Shown: one piece after another, positions 1 to 9,102 of the stretch | Layout: each line of letters opens with the position of its first letter | Numbering within the stretch: the stretch's first letter is position 1 | Assembly (NCBI RefSeq): GCF_000741775.1 | Contig: NZ_JGZR01000009.1 | Span: 37,269-101,268 of the forward strand | Length of the DNA stretch: 64,000 nt | Source: Bifidobacterium subtile | GTDB taxonomy: Bacteria; Actinomycetota; Actinomycetes; Actinomycetales; Bifidobacteriaceae | Direction: 5' to 3' | Program-made: the position numbers and the translations under genes | The notes under the pieces: generated by a model | What the model saw: the letters and a program-made list of their open reading frames with translations, nothing else | Told to the model about the DNA's origin: nothing | Database searches by the model: none

Positions 1-1986
1 GATCTTGATGCCGAGCAGGTCGACGAGCAGACGATCACGCAGGCGGTGGGGGACTTCTTTACCGAAGACCACTTCGATTTGAGCGTCGACCCGGACGACC
101 CCAAGGTTTTCGCTGATAACGTTGATATCAGCGAGGAGATTCGATCCTCCGAAGTTTCCTCGCATGTTTCGGCGGTATCAGGCATCATCCCGGTGCGGCA
201 CGTGCTTATCGCCGCGCAGCGGTCGTTCATCGAACGCGAAGGCTCGCCCGATTCCTATTCGAAAGGCGCAGGAGTCGTCGCCGAAGGCCGTGACATCACC
301 ACGGTCGTCTCGCCCGACGCCGAAGTGCGCGTGCTGCTTACCGCGCGTGAAGAGGTGCGTCAGGCGCGTCGTGCCGGACAGAGCGTGCAGGGCGTCGGCG
401 CGGAGAACGTCGCCGCCCGAGACAAGGCGGATTCGAAGGTGACGAGCTTCCTGAGCGCAGCCGAAGGCGTGAGCACGCTCGACAATTCGGATCTGACTTT
501 CGAGCAGACTCTGGATGCGCTGATCGCACTGGTCGAACAGGCGATCGAAGAGCAGGAATACCGCCAGTACGCTGCGAATCTTGAAGGCTACGAACTTGAT
601 GACGAGGACCAGTCGCTGCTGGACGCCGATCGCATCGCAGGAGCCAGCCGACAGTCCGGTCCCAAGCCAGTGGGCGTGCTGGCCGTGGTGGGGCGCCCGA
701 ATGTCGGCAAGTCCACGCTGGTCAACCGCATCCTCGGCCGCCGCGTCGCCGTCGTGGAGGACACGCCCGGCGTGACCCGCGACCGCGTGAGCTACGACGC
801 CGAATGGGCCGGCAACGATTTCAAGCTGGTCGACACCGGCGGCTGGGAGGCCGATGTCGAAGGCATCGAATCGGCGATTGCCTCGCAGGCGCAGGTCGCT
901 GTCCAGCTCAGTGACGCCGTCGTATTCGTGGTCGATGCGCAGGTTGGCCTGACTGACACCGACCAGCGCATCGTGAAACTGCTGCGCGAATCAGGCAAGC
1001 CCGTGGTGCTGGCCGTCAACAAAATCGATGATGCTGCCGGCGAATACATGTCCGCCGAGTTCTGGAAGCTTGGCATGGGGGAGCCGTACGCGATTTCGGC
1101 CATGCACGGCCGCGGCGTCGGCGACCTGCTTGATGTGGCCATCGAGGCGCTCAAGAAGGCCGACAAGACCTCCGGATTCCTTACTCCCAGCAATCTGCGG
1201 CGGGTGGCCTTGGTAGGCCGCCCGAACGTGGGCAAATCCTCGCTGCTCAATCAGTTGGCGCAGCAGGAGCGTGCGGTCGTCAACGAGCTGGCCGGCACGA
1301 CTCGCGACCCGATTGACGAGGTCGTCGACATCGACGGCGAGGACTGGCTGTTCATCGACACCGCCGGCATCAAACGGCGCGCGCACAAGCTTTCGGGCGC
1401 GGAATACTATTCCTCGCTGCGCACGCAGGCGGCCATCGAACGCAGCGAGCTGGCCCTGGTGCTGTTCGACGCCTCGCAGCCCATTGCGGATCAGGATCTC
1501 AAGGTCATGAGCCAGGCTGTGGACGCCGGGCGCGCAATCGTGCTGGTGTTCAACAAATGGGATGTGCTCGACGAATTCGACCGGCAGCGCCTCGAACGGC
1601 TCTGGAACACGGAATTCGACCGCGTCACCTGGGCCGAGCGGGTCAATCTCTCCGCGAAGACCGGCTGGCATTCCAACCGGCTGGCCAAGGCCATGCGCAC
1701 CGCACTCGAATCATGGGACAAACGCATCCCCACCGGCAAGCTCAACGCCTTCCTCGGCCGCATCCAGTCCGCGCACCCGCACCCGCTGCGCGGCGGCAAA
1801 CAGGCCCGCGTCCTCTTCGCCACGCAAGCCTCGACCCGCCCGCCGCGCTTCGTGATCTTCGCCACCGGATTCCTCGAACACGGCTATCGCCGCTTCATCG
1901 AGCGCTCGCTGCGCGAGGAGTTCGGCTTCCAAGGCACGCCGATTCAGGTCTCCGTGCACATCCGAGAGAAGCGCAAGCGCAAGTAG
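1..1986 (+). CDS. der: Cytidylate kinase-GTPase Der fusion (5' partial)
   Basis: The reading frame is open from the first base, so the start lies outside the window. The first ~180 visible residues look like the C-terminal part of cytidylate kinase, with the [12 protein letters not shown] segment, which phosphorylates CMP/dCMP. The rest is the double-GTPase Der (EngA): first G domain with GRPNVGKST near residue 220 (counted from the ATG at 46), second with GRPNVGKSS near residue 390, then a KH-like basic C-terminus ending in KRKRK. Der acts in 50S ribosome maturation. A fused Cmk-Der protein is a known arrangement in bifidobacteria and relatives. The acidic linker around residues 180-200 joins the two parts. 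A hairpin 130 bp downstream may end the transcript. Confidence 0.95.
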   Translation, partial: DLDAEQVDEQTITQAVGDFFTEDHFDLSVDPDDPKVFADNVDISEEIRSSEVSSHVSAVSGIIPVRHVLIAAQRSFIEREGSPDSYSKGAGVVAEGRDITTVVSPDAEVRVLLTAREEVRQARRAGQSVQGVGAENVAARDKADSKVTSFLSAAEGVSTLDNSDLTFEQTLDALIALVEQAIEEQEYRQYAANLEGYELDDEDQSLLDADRIAGASRQSGPKPVGVLAVVGRPNVGKSTLVNRILGRRVAVVEDTPGVTRDRVSYDAEWAGNDFKLVDTGGWEADVEGIESAIASQAQVAVQLSDAVVFVVDAQVGLTDTDQRIVKLLRESGKPVVLAVNKIDDAAGEYMSAEFWKLGMGEPYAISAMHGRGVGDLLDVAIEALKKADKTSGFLTPSNLRRVALVGRPNVGKSSLLNQLAQQERAVVNELAGTTRDPIDEVVDIDGEDWLFIDTAGIKRRAHKLSGAEYYSSLRTQAAIERSELALVLFDASQPIADQDLKVMSQAVDAGRAIVLVFNKWDVLDEFDRQRLERLWNTEFDRVTWAERVNLSAKTGWHSNRLAKAMRTALESWDKRIPTGKLNAFLGRIQSAHPHPLRGGKQARVLFATQASTRPPRFVIFATGFLEHGYRRFIERSLREEFGFQGTPIQVSVHIREKRKRK

Positions 1987-2116
1987 TCGATCCGACTTTA
2001 TGTGTTTTGGCTCGCATCTCATGGAGCCTTGGTTTGGAGCTATGACTCAAAATGGCTGATCTATGGGGCAGCGTCGTGGTCTGATTCGTTGGTACCTACC
2101 TACTGGTTGCCCTTGT

Positions 2117-2158
2117 GTTGTGGCCGTCATCACCATTCATTGTGATGACGTCCACAAC
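2117..2158. terminator. Hairpin downstream of der
   Basis: A 17-position stem with one mismatch: GTTGTGG and GTCATCAC on the left pair with GTGATGAC and CCACAAC on the right around an 8-nt loop. Weaker complementarity (CCTACC with GGTAGG) continues outward. No T-run follows, so it is either an imperfect terminator of der or one of several palindromic elements in this gene-poor stretch. Confidence 0.4.
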
Positions 2159-2289
2159 TGATTTGTGGGGAGGTAGGTTAGGTGCACGTTAGCGGAGGCA
2201 ATAATGCGATCGTGGGATGAATCGCCTCGCTCGATGGCGTTTGCCCGTTGAAGTTTGCTCATTTGGAGTTTGTAATTCGGCATCTCGCT

Positions 2290-2480
2290 TATGTGAGGCG
2301 TTATCAGGGTGCTGCGGAGGTCTATCTGCGTTATGTGAGGCGCTAATCCCATGGCACCCCGAGTATTGCTGCTTGAAAACGGCGGTTTCTTGCCACCCGA
2401 TACATGGTTTTCCAAGAAATAGCGCCTCACATAATGCAGATAGATCTCCGCAAGGCCGGATTAACGCTACACACAAGGCT
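2290..2480. repeat. Long imperfect inverted repeat (MITE-like)
   Basis: The arm at 2314-2345 and the reverse complement of 2420-2451 agree at 30 of 32 positions. Weaker similarity extends each arm outward to about 60 bp (2290-2345 and 2420-2480). Between them lies ~74 bp. The sub-motif TTATGTGAGGCG occurs twice in the left arm (2289-2300 and 2331-2342) and once inverted in the right arm, so the arms themselves hold a direct repeat. No convincing gene covers it. It could be a miniature inverted-repeat element or the remnant of a transposon end. Confidence 0.6.
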
Positions 2481-2603
2481 GATATACCCCCATTCCTGCG
2501 CCCTAGGGGATAATGCAAGGCTGAAGAGTCGCTTCGCATAATCGTGCATATTTCAAAGCATGTCCGCGATGGCGCAAGTTTGAACAAGGGACCCAACATT
2601 TTG

Positions 2604-2677
2604 TCGGGCTGACAGGATTTGAACCTGCGACCCCCTGACCCCCAGTCAGGTGCGCTACCAAACTGCGCTACAGCCCG
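2604..2677 (-). tRNA. tRNA-Pro (anticodon GGG)
   Basis: On the minus strand the acceptor stem CGGGCTG pairs with CAGCCCG and is followed by discriminator base A (complement of T2604). The anticodon arm is CCTGA-CTGGGGG-TCAGG, giving anticodon GGG, and the T arm is GCAGG-TTCAAAT-CCTGT. All four arms fold without mismatch. No CCA is encoded. Confidence 0.95.
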
Positions 2678-3092
2678 AACGGTGTGTAAGCACCAAGGAG
2701 ATAATCTACCACATCCCCTGACTTTTGGCGACACGGTGTGGTCGAGCCGGTAAATTCCATATGCGGCGGTATCTCTTGACGTTGGTGGCGGCTCACATGA
2801 TTAGGATTCCATTATCTGGGTCAATGAAACCTCACGCAATGCGGGAAATGGGAGTATTTGCATTCAGTGAGGTTTTCAAGCCATCTCGTGCATTTCATTT
2901 CGTTGATCTTCCGCCATTCTTGGCGAGGATAGGAATTCCGTTCCCCTCATTGAACGAAATAAAGACATTTAGCTTACATCATATAGATATGCATTAGGTA
3001 TTGATTTGATTGCACTATGGTCTCAGACGCAATGTGGCAACAGAAAACTATTTTTCGCCACCCGCACTCTCGCTGCGAGCTGAAAGTCTGGT
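2678..3092. other. Gene-poor AT-richer stretch with a palindrome
   Basis: No supported gene. A possible 90-residue frame (2725-2997) and an 81-residue frame (3017-3262) show no family features, and the second overlaps the TetR control region and gene. An inverted repeat pairs 2825-2842 with 2860-2878 (core AACCTCAC/GTGAGGTT). The last ~150 bp before the TetR promoter is visibly richer in A and T than the surrounding genes. Confidence 0.5.
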
Positions 3093-3151
3093 TTGACGTC
3101 GGTATCTCATGTGTTACTGTTAGCAGTGCTTACATAGTTAGCACTGCTAAC
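3093..3151 (+). promoter_or_regulatory. Promoter with tandem TetR-type operators
   Basis: A -35-like TTGACG (3093-3098) is followed, 16 bp later, by TACTGT (3115-3120). Two 15-bp sites with the pattern GTTAGCA-N-TGCTAAC sit at 3119-3133 (last three bases TAC instead of AAC) and 3137-3151 (complete), with centres 18 bp apart, and the first touches the -10 box. This is where a TetR repressor would block its own promoter. The assignment to the adjacent regulator is inference. Confidence 0.7.
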
Positions 3152-3221
3152 AACATGGCAGCACTCAACACCACAGAGGAGGTGCGCTACGGATACATCT
3201 ACGACGAGGCAGCACAGCGAT

Positions 3222-3794
3222 TTGCGCGAAACGCTGATTCGTTCAGCGTTGCAGATGCTTGAAAGTGGCGAGCCGTTTTCGCTGCGGGCGCTGGCCCGAG
3301 ATGCCGGGGTGTCAACCGCTGCGCCGTATCGGCATTTCGCCGACCGCGAGGAGCTTGAATCGGCGTTGGCTGTCCACGGCTTGCAGGAGCTCATGCGCGA
3401 GCTGACTGCCGATCGCGAGCCACCGACCACAGCAGAAGACATAGGTGAGGTCGCGGTGCGCTATGTGCGGTTCGCGATGCGACGCCCGGCGCTGTTCCAT
3501 CTGATGTTCGGGCAGCCATGCGACGACCAGAACGACGAGCGGGTACGCGCGGCCGCTGCGCTACGCGGCTATCTCAGGGAAGTGATGGCGCGGGTTTTCC
3601 CGCAATCCGAACCCGACGCACTCGCCACGGCGGGATGGTCGCTCGCGCACGGGCTCGCCTTCCTCCACCTTGACGGCAAGCTGCCGAACGCTGACCCTGA
3701 GAAAATCGATGAGCGGGTACGCGCGGCTTTCGCTGCGGTTTTCCCGCCAGTCACTCGCGCTAAGACCAATAGCCGCAGAGCCAATCAAGCGTAA
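3222..3794 (+). CDS. TetR family transcriptional regulator
   Basis: 190 residues. The N-terminal helix-turn-helix is visible at about residues 5-50 (IRSALQMLESGEPFSLRALARDAGVS followed by APYRHFADREEL), and the rest is an all-helical ligand-binding domain resembling the WHG/TetR_C families (RPALFHLMFG, AGWSLAHGLAFLHLDG). The only in-frame start near the DNA-binding domain is TTG at 3222. A good AGGAGG lies ~45 bp upstream at 3176-3182 and fits a different frame, so the true start is uncertain. It probably represses itself and the two downstream genes through the tandem operators at 3119-3151. Ligand unknown. Confidence 0.85.
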   Translation: MRETLIRSALQMLESGEPFSLRALARDAGVSTAAPYRHFADREELESALAVHGLQELMRELTADREPPTTAEDIGEVAVRYVRFAMRRPALFHLMFGQPCDDQNDERVRAAAALRGYLREVMARVFPQSEPDALATAGWSLAHGLAFLHLDGKLPNADPEKIDERVRAAFAAVFPPVTRAKTNSRRANQA

Positions 3795-4021
3795 TCCAAT
3801 CATGCCAAGCGCAACATTGTCAACGCCCGCATCGCAAAATCCGATCATATTGAATCTGACCGTGCAGCATCGAACGCCACAGACTCCAACCACACCGAAG
3901 CTGAACACGGTGCAGCCGCGCACAGGACAGCCAACCACGCGGTAAACCTCAACCACACAGCACCCAACCACATCGCAAACCCCAATTACAGTACTTCCAA
4001 TCACACAGAATCGAGCATCCG

Positions 4022-4720
4022 ATGAGCAAGAACGCCAAGAAAGTACTACTCGTCGTCACCAACGTCAGCCACTACGACGTCGACCCATCGCATCCGACTG
4101 AGCTGTGGCTGTCCGAGCTGACCCATGCCTATGACATCTTCGAGAAGCACGGCTACGAGCAGACCATCGTGAGCCCGGCTGGCGGCAAGTCGCCGCTGGA
4201 ACCGCGTTCGCTGAAATTCCCCAACTACGACAAATCCGCGAAAGCATGGCATAACGATCCCAAGAGAATGGCGCTGCTGGAGCACACAGCCAGTCCGGAG
4301 GATATCAATGCGGCGGATTATGATGCGATATTCTTCACCGGCGGCCACGCTGTGATGTTCGATTTCCCCGGCAGCGAAGGTTTGCAGCATATTACTCGCG
4401 ACATCTACGAGAACGGGGGAGTCGTTTCCGCGGTCTGCCACGGCTACTGCGGCTTATTGGAAACGAAGCTTTCCAACGGCAGCTATCTTGTCGCAGGCCG
4501 CAATATCACCGGGTTCTCCTGGCGCGAGGAAATCCTCGCCCGCGTGGACAAGCTCGTGCCCTATAACGTCGAGGATTGCATGAAGGAGCTCGGTGCCAAC
4601 TATTCGAGGGCGTTGCTGCCGTTTGTCTCGAACGCGGTTGTCGACGGCAAGCTCGTCACCGGCCAGAACCCCGGCTCGGCCAAGGAGACCACTACCAAGG
4701 TCGCTGAACTGCTGGGCTGA
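4022..4720 (+). CDS. DJ-1/PfpI (Hsp31/HchA-like) family protein
   Basis: 232 residues, the usual length for the stand-alone class I glutamine-amidotransferase-like fold. The nucleophile elbow AVCHGYCGL places Cys139 next to His140, and a conserved Glu lies near residue 27 (PTELWL). The segment DAIFFTGGHAVMFDFP is typical of the Hsp31/HchA branch. Members act as glyoxalases, deglycases or chaperones; which of these applies cannot be read from sequence. It follows the TetR gene with a 227-bp gap and precedes an epimerase-like gene, so the three may form a stress or aldehyde-response unit. Confidence 0.85.
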   Translation: MSKNAKKVLLVVTNVSHYDVDPSHPTELWLSELTHAYDIFEKHGYEQTIVSPAGGKSPLEPRSLKFPNYDKSAKAWHNDPKRMALLEHTASPEDINAADYDAIFFTGGHAVMFDFPGSEGLQHITRDIYENGGVVSAVCHGYCGLLETKLSNGSYLVAGRNITGFSWREEILARVDKLVPYNVEDCMKELGANYSRALLPFVSNAVVDGKLVTGQNPGSAKETTTKVAELLG

Positions 4721-4824
4721 ATCGGCCGCACGTATCTTCAGCCGCGTACTTTCAGCCACCTATCTTCAACCAGTACGCAATCCAACCCCAAACCCAACCA
4801 AAACGCACGCAAGGACATACGCAT

Positions 4825-5760
4825 ATGCAAACCATTCTCGGCGCAGGCGGCCAGATCGCCGACGAGCTCACCCGCGAACTGTATCGCAATCACACGCACG
4901 ACATCCGCTTGGTCAGCAAGCACCCGCGCAAGGTGCACGACACCGATCAACTCGTATCCGCCGACCTCATGGACGCCCAGGCCACTGACAAAGCCGTAGC
5001 GGGCAGCGAAATCGCGTATCTCACGGTGGGCTTGCCCGCGAATTCAGGCATGTGGGAGGAGAAATTCCCGACCATGATGGCGAATGCGATCGCGGCCTGC
5101 GAAAAGCATGGCACCAAGCTCGTCTTCTTCGACAACACCTACATGTACCCGCGCACTGCGGAAATGCAAACCGAAGACATGCATTTCGAGCCGGTCGGAC
5201 GTAAGGCACGCGTGCGAGCGCAGCTTGCGACAATGATGCTCGATGAGATGACTGCGGGCCGAATCGAGGCCGTAATCTGCCGCGCTCCGGAGTTCTATGG
5301 CCCGGGCAAGACCCAGAGCGTGACAAATTCCATGGTGCTGGGTCGCATCGCGCAGCATAAACGCCCCTTCGTGCCAATCAGCGCCCACGCCAAGCGGACG
5401 CTGATCTGGACGCCTGACGCCAGCCATGCGATGGCGCTTATCGGCAACACGCCCGACGCCTATGGGCAGACCTGGCATCTGCCGGTCGACCACGAACGGC
5501 TGAACTATCGGCAGATGATCGAAATAGCTTCGGAAGTCACCGGCCGCAGCGTCGGCTACACGACCGTGCCGAGGTGGGCGTTCGGCATCGGCGGGTGGAT
5601 GAATCCGACGGTCAAGGAGATCGAAGAGCTGCTGCCGCGCTACCGGCAGGACAACATCTTCGACTCCACCAAATTCCAGACGCGGTTCCCGGATTTTCCC
5701 ATCACCACCTACCGCGAGGGCATCACGCAGCTGCTGAGCCGATCCGGCAATAAAGCCTAA
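4825..5760 (+). CDS. NAD-dependent epimerase/dehydratase family protein
   Basis: 311 residues. The N-terminus reads MQTILGAGGQIADEL, a Rossmann nucleotide-binding start of the extended/atypical SDR type (GAGGxxG). A usual YxxxK is not obvious; GRKARVRAQL occupies the matching region, so this is probably an atypical NAD(P)-binding protein of the NmrA/epimerase-like group. AAGGAC lies 8 bp before the start. It follows the DJ-1/PfpI gene in the same direction and a shared TetR control is likely. Substrate unknown. Confidence 0.8.
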   Translation: MQTILGAGGQIADELTRELYRNHTHDIRLVSKHPRKVHDTDQLVSADLMDAQATDKAVAGSEIAYLTVGLPANSGMWEEKFPTMMANAIAACEKHGTKLVFFDNTYMYPRTAEMQTEDMHFEPVGRKARVRAQLATMMLDEMTAGRIEAVICRAPEFYGPGKTQSVTNSMVLGRIAQHKRPFVPISAHAKRTLIWTPDASHAMALIGNTPDAYGQTWHLPVDHERLNYRQMIEIASEVTGRSVGYTTVPRWAFGIGGWMNPTVKEIEELLPRYRQDNIFDSTKFQTRFPDFPITTYREGITQLLSRSGNKA

Positions 5761-5776
5761 GCGTGAGGCGGTTCTG

Positions 5777-7015
5777 CTATTCTCTCTCGCGCGAAGAGTA
5801 GATGGTTCCGGTGATCGCCGCGAAGGCGCCGAAGGCGATCGCCGAAACCGGCCAGATGATCCAGGTGAAATCCCAATCTCCGGTGATGAAGCTCCATGCC
5901 AGATAGATGCCTGTGACAATCAGCCAGAATCCGGCGTAAATCGCCCTCACCCATACGGGATAGTGAGCCGAATCCTCGTCGTAATCCCGTTCGGCGATCG
6001 CTTCGGGCGAGGTCTGCGTCAGGTGCACCTGCGCGGAATCCATCCAATTGGCAGGGAGGAAAACCAGCAGACCAAGACTGACGAAAGCCAGCGTAAGAGC
6101 CATCCCCAAACCCAGCAACGGATCGGCTTGGGCCTGCGCCCAGTTCTGCGTGAAGATTCCCGCGCCGATAAGCGGAAGCGCGGAGACGATCCACAGCATC
6201 ACCGCGATGACCAGAGCCAGCGTACGCTTCGACGACTCCTGCTGCTGCTGCTCAGCGTTCGCGTAGGCTGCTATTTCGGGAGTGCAACGGTCAAGTCCCG
6301 AAGTGATACGCCTGAAGGGCGAAAGCTGCTGGCTTCGATACACCAGCAGGCCAACGCCTACGCCAATCAGCAGTAGACTCAACGCGAATCCAAGCAGCAA
6401 GCTGAGATTTTCGCGCGTTCCTCCGACGCTGCCGTATGCGGTCGCCAGTCCAAGGAACGGAGCCGCGCCGAGTACGATCAGCGCAACGCCGATTCCCAGC
6501 AGCCAACGGGATCTTTTCATCGCGGCAATGTAGTTCCGCGCCTGCGCCATGGTGATGGAACGCTTCTCGGGCACGGGATATGCCGAAGCAGGTGCTTTGC
6601 CATGGGCAGATGCGCCGGCTCTGCCATGCGGAGCGGTCTGCCGTGCCGCGTACGAGACATTCGCGGCGGCAGCAGAAGGTGCGTCTGAGTCTTCGGGGGC
6701 GCCTGCGCTTTCGTTCAAATCCGTGTTCTCACGCAAAGCTGTATTTTCCTGAAAGCCGGTGCTCTCATGAAAATCTCGGGACCTCGCGAACGCCGGTTCG
6801 GTATCCACCAGCCCCAAAGCGGGCGCGATCTCTTCTAAGTTGCCGAATTCGGATATAGCCTGCCCTATGGCCTCATTTCTGGAGTGGCCGGCAGCGAGCG
6901 CACCGTTGTAGGCGTCCTCCATCATGGCCCGCAGCTCCCGCTTCGCCTCTTGGGTTCTGGGGGTCAGCGGATAACGAGAGAACATGGTGTCCAAATAGTT
7001 GTCGAGGATATTCAT
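5777..7015 (-). CDS. Permease-prefix/DUF1700-like membrane protein
   Basis: 412 residues from ATG at 7015. The first ~70 residues (MNILDNYLDTMFSRYPLT, then a helical segment with EAIGQAISEFGNLEEIA) match the cytoplasmic prefix domain often found next to PadR regulators. A Ser/Ala/Glu-rich linker follows (about 80-150), then several hydrophobic segments (WLLGIGVALIVLGAAPFLG, LSLLLGFALSLLLIGVGVG, and four more) mark an integral membrane protein. Its ATG overlaps the PadR stop in TGATG, so the two are translationally coupled. It is probably the PadR target, a membrane-stress or transport-related protein. No enzymatic motif seen. Confidence 0.8.
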   Translation of the reverse strand: MNILDNYLDTMFSRYPLTPRTQEAKRELRAMMEDAYNGALAAGHSRNEAIGQAISEFGNLEEIAPALGLVDTEPAFARSRDFHESTGFQENTALRENTDLNESAGAPEDSDAPSAAAANVSYAARQTAPHGRAGASAHGKAPASAYPVPEKRSITMAQARNYIAAMKRSRWLLGIGVALIVLGAAPFLGLATAYGSVGGTRENLSLLLGFALSLLLIGVGVGLLVYRSQQLSPFRRITSGLDRCTPEIAAYANAEQQQQESSKRTLALVIAVMLWIVSALPLIGAGIFTQNWAQAQADPLLGLGMALTLAFVSLGLLVFLPANWMDSAQVHLTQTSPEAIAERDYDEDSAHYPVWVRAIYAGFWLIVTGIYLAWSFITGDWDFTWIIWPVSAIAFGAFAAITGTIYSSRERE

Positions 7016-7344
7016 CAGACGATTCCTTTCACGAAGCGGTCGACAAGGGCTTTTGTTTGCTCCCACTCCTCGCATTTGGCGGCCAGCAGCTCGCGGCCTG
7101 CGTCGGTGAGTCGGTAGTAGGTTCTGGGCTTTCCGGATTTCGATTGACCGGGGAACGATTCGACGTGCCCCGTGCCTTCGAGGCGCTTGAGCGCCGAATA
7201 CAGCGTGGTTTGCTTGATCGAGTACGACCCCTCAGCCTGGCGCGAGATCTCCTTCGCCATGTCATAGGCGTAGGAGGATTCGCGGCGCAGTATCGACAGC
7301 AGCATGATGTCGATATAACCGCGAAGGGCATCGGCGCTTATCAT
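7015..7344 (-). CDS. PadR family transcriptional regulator
   Basis: 109 residues from ATG 7344, preceded by GGAAAGGA at good spacing; a start further upstream is open but has no such site. The winged helix is clear: ILRRESSYAYDMAKEI, then IKQTTLYSALKRLEGTGHVE and the wing KPRTYYRLTDAGRELLA. This is the short PadR-like subfamily that dimerises through the C-terminal helix. The gene overlaps the membrane-protein gene downstream, and hyphenated palindromes at 7398-7429 are probable binding sites, so it likely represses its own two-gene operon. Confidence 0.92.
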   Translation of the reverse strand: MISADALRGYIDIMLLSILRRESSYAYDMAKEISRQAEGSYSIKQTTLYSALKRLEGTGHVESFPGQSKSGKPRTYYRLTDAGRELLAAKCEEWEQTKALVDRFVKGIV

Positions 7345-7397
7345 GACGTATCCTTTCCGGCCGAGGTACAGCAAATAGGAATCACTCCCATTCACAT

Positions 7398-7429
7398 AGT
7401 ATGTACAGTATACTACGTATGAAGTAGTA
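7398..7429 (-). promoter_or_regulatory. Overlapping palindromes, probable PadR operator
   Basis: AGTAT-N7-ATACT (7398-7414) overlaps TACTAC-N7-GTAGTA (7411-7429). They lie 54-85 bp upstream of the PadR start codon in an AT-rich patch, where the promoter of the padR operon should be. Assignment to PadR is inference from position. Confidence 0.55.
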
Positions 7430-7535
7430 TATGCAATAAATGCGAGCGGACATGTCGCGGGGATGCCTTTGCCGCGCGAAGCGGCTAGAATGAGTGGAAT
7501 TGATTCGTAAACCTACGTATGGAAAGGCGACAACC

Positions 7536-8963
7536 ATGACGGATGTCTTCGACGAATCGGCCGCAAAGATGCGCAGCCAGGATATGAGCGAAACGGCTAT
7601 TGCACAGTTCAAAAGGCTGTACGACGTGTGGCGCGGCGAGGAGGACACCAGCTGGATTCGCGAGTCCGACGTCGAGCCGCTTGACGATGTGCCCAGCTTC
7701 CACGACGTATACGAAACGATCGATCACGACAAGGCGGTCGGGGCCTTCGAGAAGACGGCTTTTCTCAAGCTCAACGGCGGGCTGGGGACCTCGATGGGTC
7801 TGGACAGCGCCAAATCGCTGCTGCCGGTGCGTCGCCACAAGGCTCGGCAGATGCGCTTCATCGACATCATCATCGGGCAGGTGCTCACCGCCCGCGCCCG
7901 CCTTAACGTGCCGCTGCCGCTGACCTTCATGAACTCCTTCCGCACTTCGGCCGATACGATGAAGGTCTTGGAGCGCAACCCCAAGTTCGTCCAGGATGAC
8001 ATCCCCATGGAGGTCGTTCAGCACCAAGAGCCTAAAATCGAGATCGAAAGCGGCAAGCCGGCGAGCTTCCCGGCGAATCCGGAGCTGGAATGGTGCCCGC
8101 CGGGTCACGGCGATCTGTTCTCGACAATCTGGGAATCCGGGTTGCTCGATACCCTGCAGGAGCAAGGCTTTGCCTACCTGTTCATCTCCAACTCCGACAA
8201 TCTCGGGGCGCGGCCTTCACGCACGTTGGCGCAGCACTTCGAAAACACCGGCGCTCCGTTCATGGTCGAAGTCGCGACCCGCACCTACGCGGACCGCAAG
8301 GGCGGGCATATCGTGCGCGACAGGAAGACAGGGCAGCTCATGCTGCGCGAAATGAGCCAGGTGCATCCTGACGACAAGTCCGCCGCGCAGGATATCGCCA
8401 AACATCCGTACTTCAACACGAACAGCATTTGGGTTCGCATCGACGCGCTGAAGGAAAAACTGGCCGAATACGACGGCGTGCTGCCGTTGCCGGTGATTCG
8501 CAACGAGAAGACCGTGGACCCGACCGATCCCGATTCCACCAAGGTCATGCAGCTGGAAACCGCCATGGGAGCGGCCATCGGCGTATTCGACGGAGCCATC
8601 TGCGTGCAGGTCGATCGCATGCGCTTCCTGCCGGTGAAGACGACCAACGACCTGTTCATCATGCGATCCGACCGTTTCCATCTGACCGACTCCTACGAGA
8701 TGGAGGACGGCAACTACATCTTCCCCAGCGTCGATCTCGATGAGCAGTACTACAAGAACATCAATGATTTCAATGAGCGCTTCCCGTACTCCGTGCCATC
8801 CCTGGCCGCTGCCAACTCGGTAACGATCAAAGGCGACTGGACCTTCGGCCAAAACGTGGTCATGTATTCGGACGCAACCCTTGCGGACAATGGCAGGCCG
8901 AGCTATGTGCCGAACGGCGAATACGTTGGGCCACAAGGCATTGAGCCCGATGACTGGGTGTGA
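7536..8963 (+). CDS. ugpA: UTP-glucose-1-phosphate uridylyltransferase, eukaryote-like
   Basis: 475 residues from the ATG at 7536, which has GGAAAGGCGAC just upstream. It makes UDP-glucose from UTP and glucose-1-phosphate. The nucleotide-binding loop LNGGLGTSMGL is at residues 79-89, followed by KSLLPVR; later YLFISNSDNLGA and a left-handed helix C-terminus (VTIKGDWTFGQNVVMYSDATL) are seen. These are features of the eukaryotic UDPGP type 1 family, not the GalU family, as is known for bifidobacterial UGPase in the galactose and lacto-N-biose route. It stands alone between the PadR unit and the WYL gene. Confidence 0.95.
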   Translation: MTDVFDESAAKMRSQDMSETAIAQFKRLYDVWRGEEDTSWIRESDVEPLDDVPSFHDVYETIDHDKAVGAFEKTAFLKLNGGLGTSMGLDSAKSLLPVRRHKARQMRFIDIIIGQVLTARARLNVPLPLTFMNSFRTSADTMKVLERNPKFVQDDIPMEVVQHQEPKIEIESGKPASFPANPELEWCPPGHGDLFSTIWESGLLDTLQEQGFAYLFISNSDNLGARPSRTLAQHFENTGAPFMVEVATRTYADRKGGHIVRDRKTGQLMLREMSQVHPDDKSAAQDIAKHPYFNTNSIWVRIDALKEKLAEYDGVLPLPVIRNEKTVDPTDPDSTKVMQLETAMGAAIGVFDGAICVQVDRMRFLPVKTTNDLFIMRSDRFHLTDSYEMEDGNYIFPSVDLDEQYYKNINDFNERFPYSVPSLAAANSVTIKGDWTFGQNVVMYSDATLADNGRPSYVPNGEYVGPQGIEPDDWV

Positions 8964-9102
8964 GAGGCAATTCAGCCTAACAAAGAAAACGAACGATTTT
9001 GCCAAATTGGTGCCGTAAACCGCGCAAAGGCATCTAGTATAGAGAGAAGTGCGCATTCATATCGCGCACTATTACGAAGACAATAACGATACGCGAGGAC
9101 CA

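Larger units (their letters stand above)
1987..2603. other. Gene-free stretch between der and tRNA-Pro
   Basis: Short open frames here overlap each other on both strands, lack ribosome-binding sites and show no recognisable protein. What the stretch does hold is two palindromic structures (2117-2158 and 2290-2480). Confidence 0.6.

Noticed and set aside
2725..2997. 90-residue protein after tRNA-Pro
   Set aside because: No ribosome-binding site or family resemblance, and it spans a palindrome.
3017..3262. 81-residue protein upstream of TetR
   Set aside because: It runs across the TetR promoter and operators. Only a leader peptide from ATG 3155 would be possible.
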